The notes beneath the pieces are model-generated. The model was given only the letters and a program-made list of their open reading frames with translations, made no database searches and was not told where the DNA came from. Of a DNA stretch of 64,000 bases, positions 63,272 to 64,000 are shown in pieces. Each line of letters starts with the position of its first letter. Position 1 is the stretch's first letter. Location of the stretch: NCBI GenBank assembly GCA_023391095.1, contig JAEWBN010000013.1:124001-188000 (forward strand). Reading direction: 5' to 3'. A program made the translations under genes and the position numbers. This stretch comes from Pseudomonadota bacterium (GTDB taxonomy: Bacteria > Pseudomonadota > Alphaproteobacteria > Rhizobiales > Devosiaceae).

Positions 63272-64000
63272 TGTACCGCATTCGTCTCGAACGCCCGAAC
63301 GACTTTGCCGAATGGCGCGATCATGCGCGCCGTCTGCTGGCAGCCCGAATCAGGCCGGACGATGTGATCTGGCAGGTGGGGGACACGGGCGGCGAACTTT
63401 TCGCGCTCGACGATTTGCCCGCCGTTGAAGCGGGGACGGTCGGCTCGGTTTCGCGCAGTTTTATCGATCTCGCCGGTCAGGTCATTCAGCATTCCGACCC
63501 CGAACGATTCGCTCTTCTCTACGCCCAGCTCTGGCGTCAGCAGAACCGTGACGCTTTCGGGGGAAGCGACATACTCAAAGCTAACAGTCTGTTAACGCGA
63601 ATGGCCTCGGCGGTACGTCGTGACAGTCACAAAATGAAGGCTTTCGTGCGCTTCCGGGAACTGCGCCAGGACGGCGCCGAGCGCTTTGTCGCCTGGTTCG
63701 AACCCGACCATTTTGTCCTTGAACCCACCGCGCCCTTCTTCGCCCGCCGCTTTGCCGGCATGCACTGGGGCATCGTCACGCCCTATGCAAGTGCTTGGTG
63801 GGACACGGAAAATCTCAGCTTCGGTCCGGGCGGCCGCAAGTCCGACGTGCCCGCCGAAGACGCTGTCGAGGAGGACTGGAAAACCTATTACGTCTCGATC
63901 TTCAACCCCGCCCGCCTCAAGGTCGCGATGATGAAGAGCGAAATGCCGGTCAAATACTGGCGCAACCTCCCCGAGGCCCAGGCCATTGCCCCACTGATCC
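63271..64000 (+). CDS. DUF4130 / UdgX-type DNA-repair protein (5' part)
   Basis: The frame is open to the window end (243 residues visible), so the gene continues. The visible part is a DUF4130 ('probable DNA metabolism') domain with the family motif 'RDSHKMKAFVRFRE' near 115 and 'HFVLEPTAPFFARRF'. In alphaproteobacteria this domain is often fused to a UdgX uracil-DNA glycosylase domain, which would follow beyond base 64000; that part is inferred. It overlaps the radical SAM stop by one base (TGATG), so they are translationally coupled under the same LexA-type box. Confidence 0.8.
   Translation, partial: MYRIRLERPNDFAEWRDHARRLLAARIRPDDVIWQVGDTGGELFALDDLPAVEAGTVGSVSRSFIDLAGQVIQHSDPERFALLYAQLWRQQNRDAFGGSDILKANSLLTRMASAVRRDSHKMKAFVRFRELRQDGAERFVAWFEPDHFVLEPTAPFFARRFAGMHWGIVTPYASAWWDTENLSFGPGGRKSDVPAEDAVEEDWKTYYVSIFNPARLKVAMMKSEMPVKYWRNLPEAQAIAPLI
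63580..63594. repeat. Second copy of the GCTAACAGTCTGTTA motif
   Basis: Identical to 826-840 and in the same reading phase (Ala-Asn-Ser-Leu-Leu). The core TAACAG-T-CTGTTA is a 13-bp palindrome. The TTA Leu codon is rare in this GC-rich window. Confidence 0.6.

Overview
The window is GC-rich, densely coding chromosomal DNA from an alphaproteobacterium, most likely of the order Hyphomicrobiales; a Devosia-like genus fits but cannot be proved from the sequence alone. The lineage call rests on CtrA, ChpT and SciP together, a fliF-fliG-fliH-fliN-flbD-flhA operon, a serC-serA operon with a candidate serC leader RNA, alphaproteobacterial RpoH, DUF1134 and DUF6894 proteins, GANTC (CcrM-type) sites, TTAA-N7-TTAA (CtrA-type) boxes and a GAAC-N7-GAAC (LexA-type) box. 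I see no tRNA, rRNA, CRISPR array, prophage or insertion sequence.

Layout. 1-1.8 kb: end of the thiamine ABC importer (thiP, thiQ). 1.8-9.4 kb: a proline/glutamate-rich membrane protein, purA, a drug/metabolite-type exporter and the serine pathway (serC then serA). 9.4-11.7 kb: two Crp/Fnr-type regulators enclosing a receiver-like protein without its phospho-acceptor aspartate. 11.9-16.9 kb: a PQQ-type sugar dehydrogenase, an ABC uptake cassette whose ATPase gene has an amber codon at the Q-loop glutamine, and a membrane/EAL gene broken by a deletion-frameshift. 16.9-25 kb: denD, an outer-membrane barrel gene with a full CtrA box, glmM, ftsH, rpoH and rluD. 26-29.7 kb: bacterial NHEJ (ku, ligD). 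30-34 kb: chpT, a CheY-like regulator, an ECF sigma factor and ctrA.

34.5-52 kb is mainly flagellar: fliI-fliJ, then on the minus strand fliF-G-H-N-flbD-flhA and fliK-flgD, with sciP between. Interspersed are a PRC-barrel protein, a GNAT enzyme, a metallopeptidase, a diguanylate cyclase and a glutathione transferase. 52-64 kb: mnmA, two small proteins, an ECF sigma/VWA-protein/Gly-rich-protein operon, a VOC dioxygenase-like enzyme, a large AsmA protein, and a DNA-repair pair (radical SAM protein plus a DUF4130/UdgX-type protein) behind a LexA-type box.

How the genes work together. The central theme is cell-cycle control of motility and envelope. ChpT passes phosphate to CtrA, SciP restrains CtrA, and FlbD drives late flagellar genes. 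CtrA-type boxes precede fliI, fliF, sciP and the outer-membrane protein gene, and four GANTC sites lie in the ctrA-fliI intergenic region. A second theme is genome maintenance (NHEJ and a probable SOS-controlled repair pair). The 14.9-16.9 kb segment shows two independent signs of gene decay.
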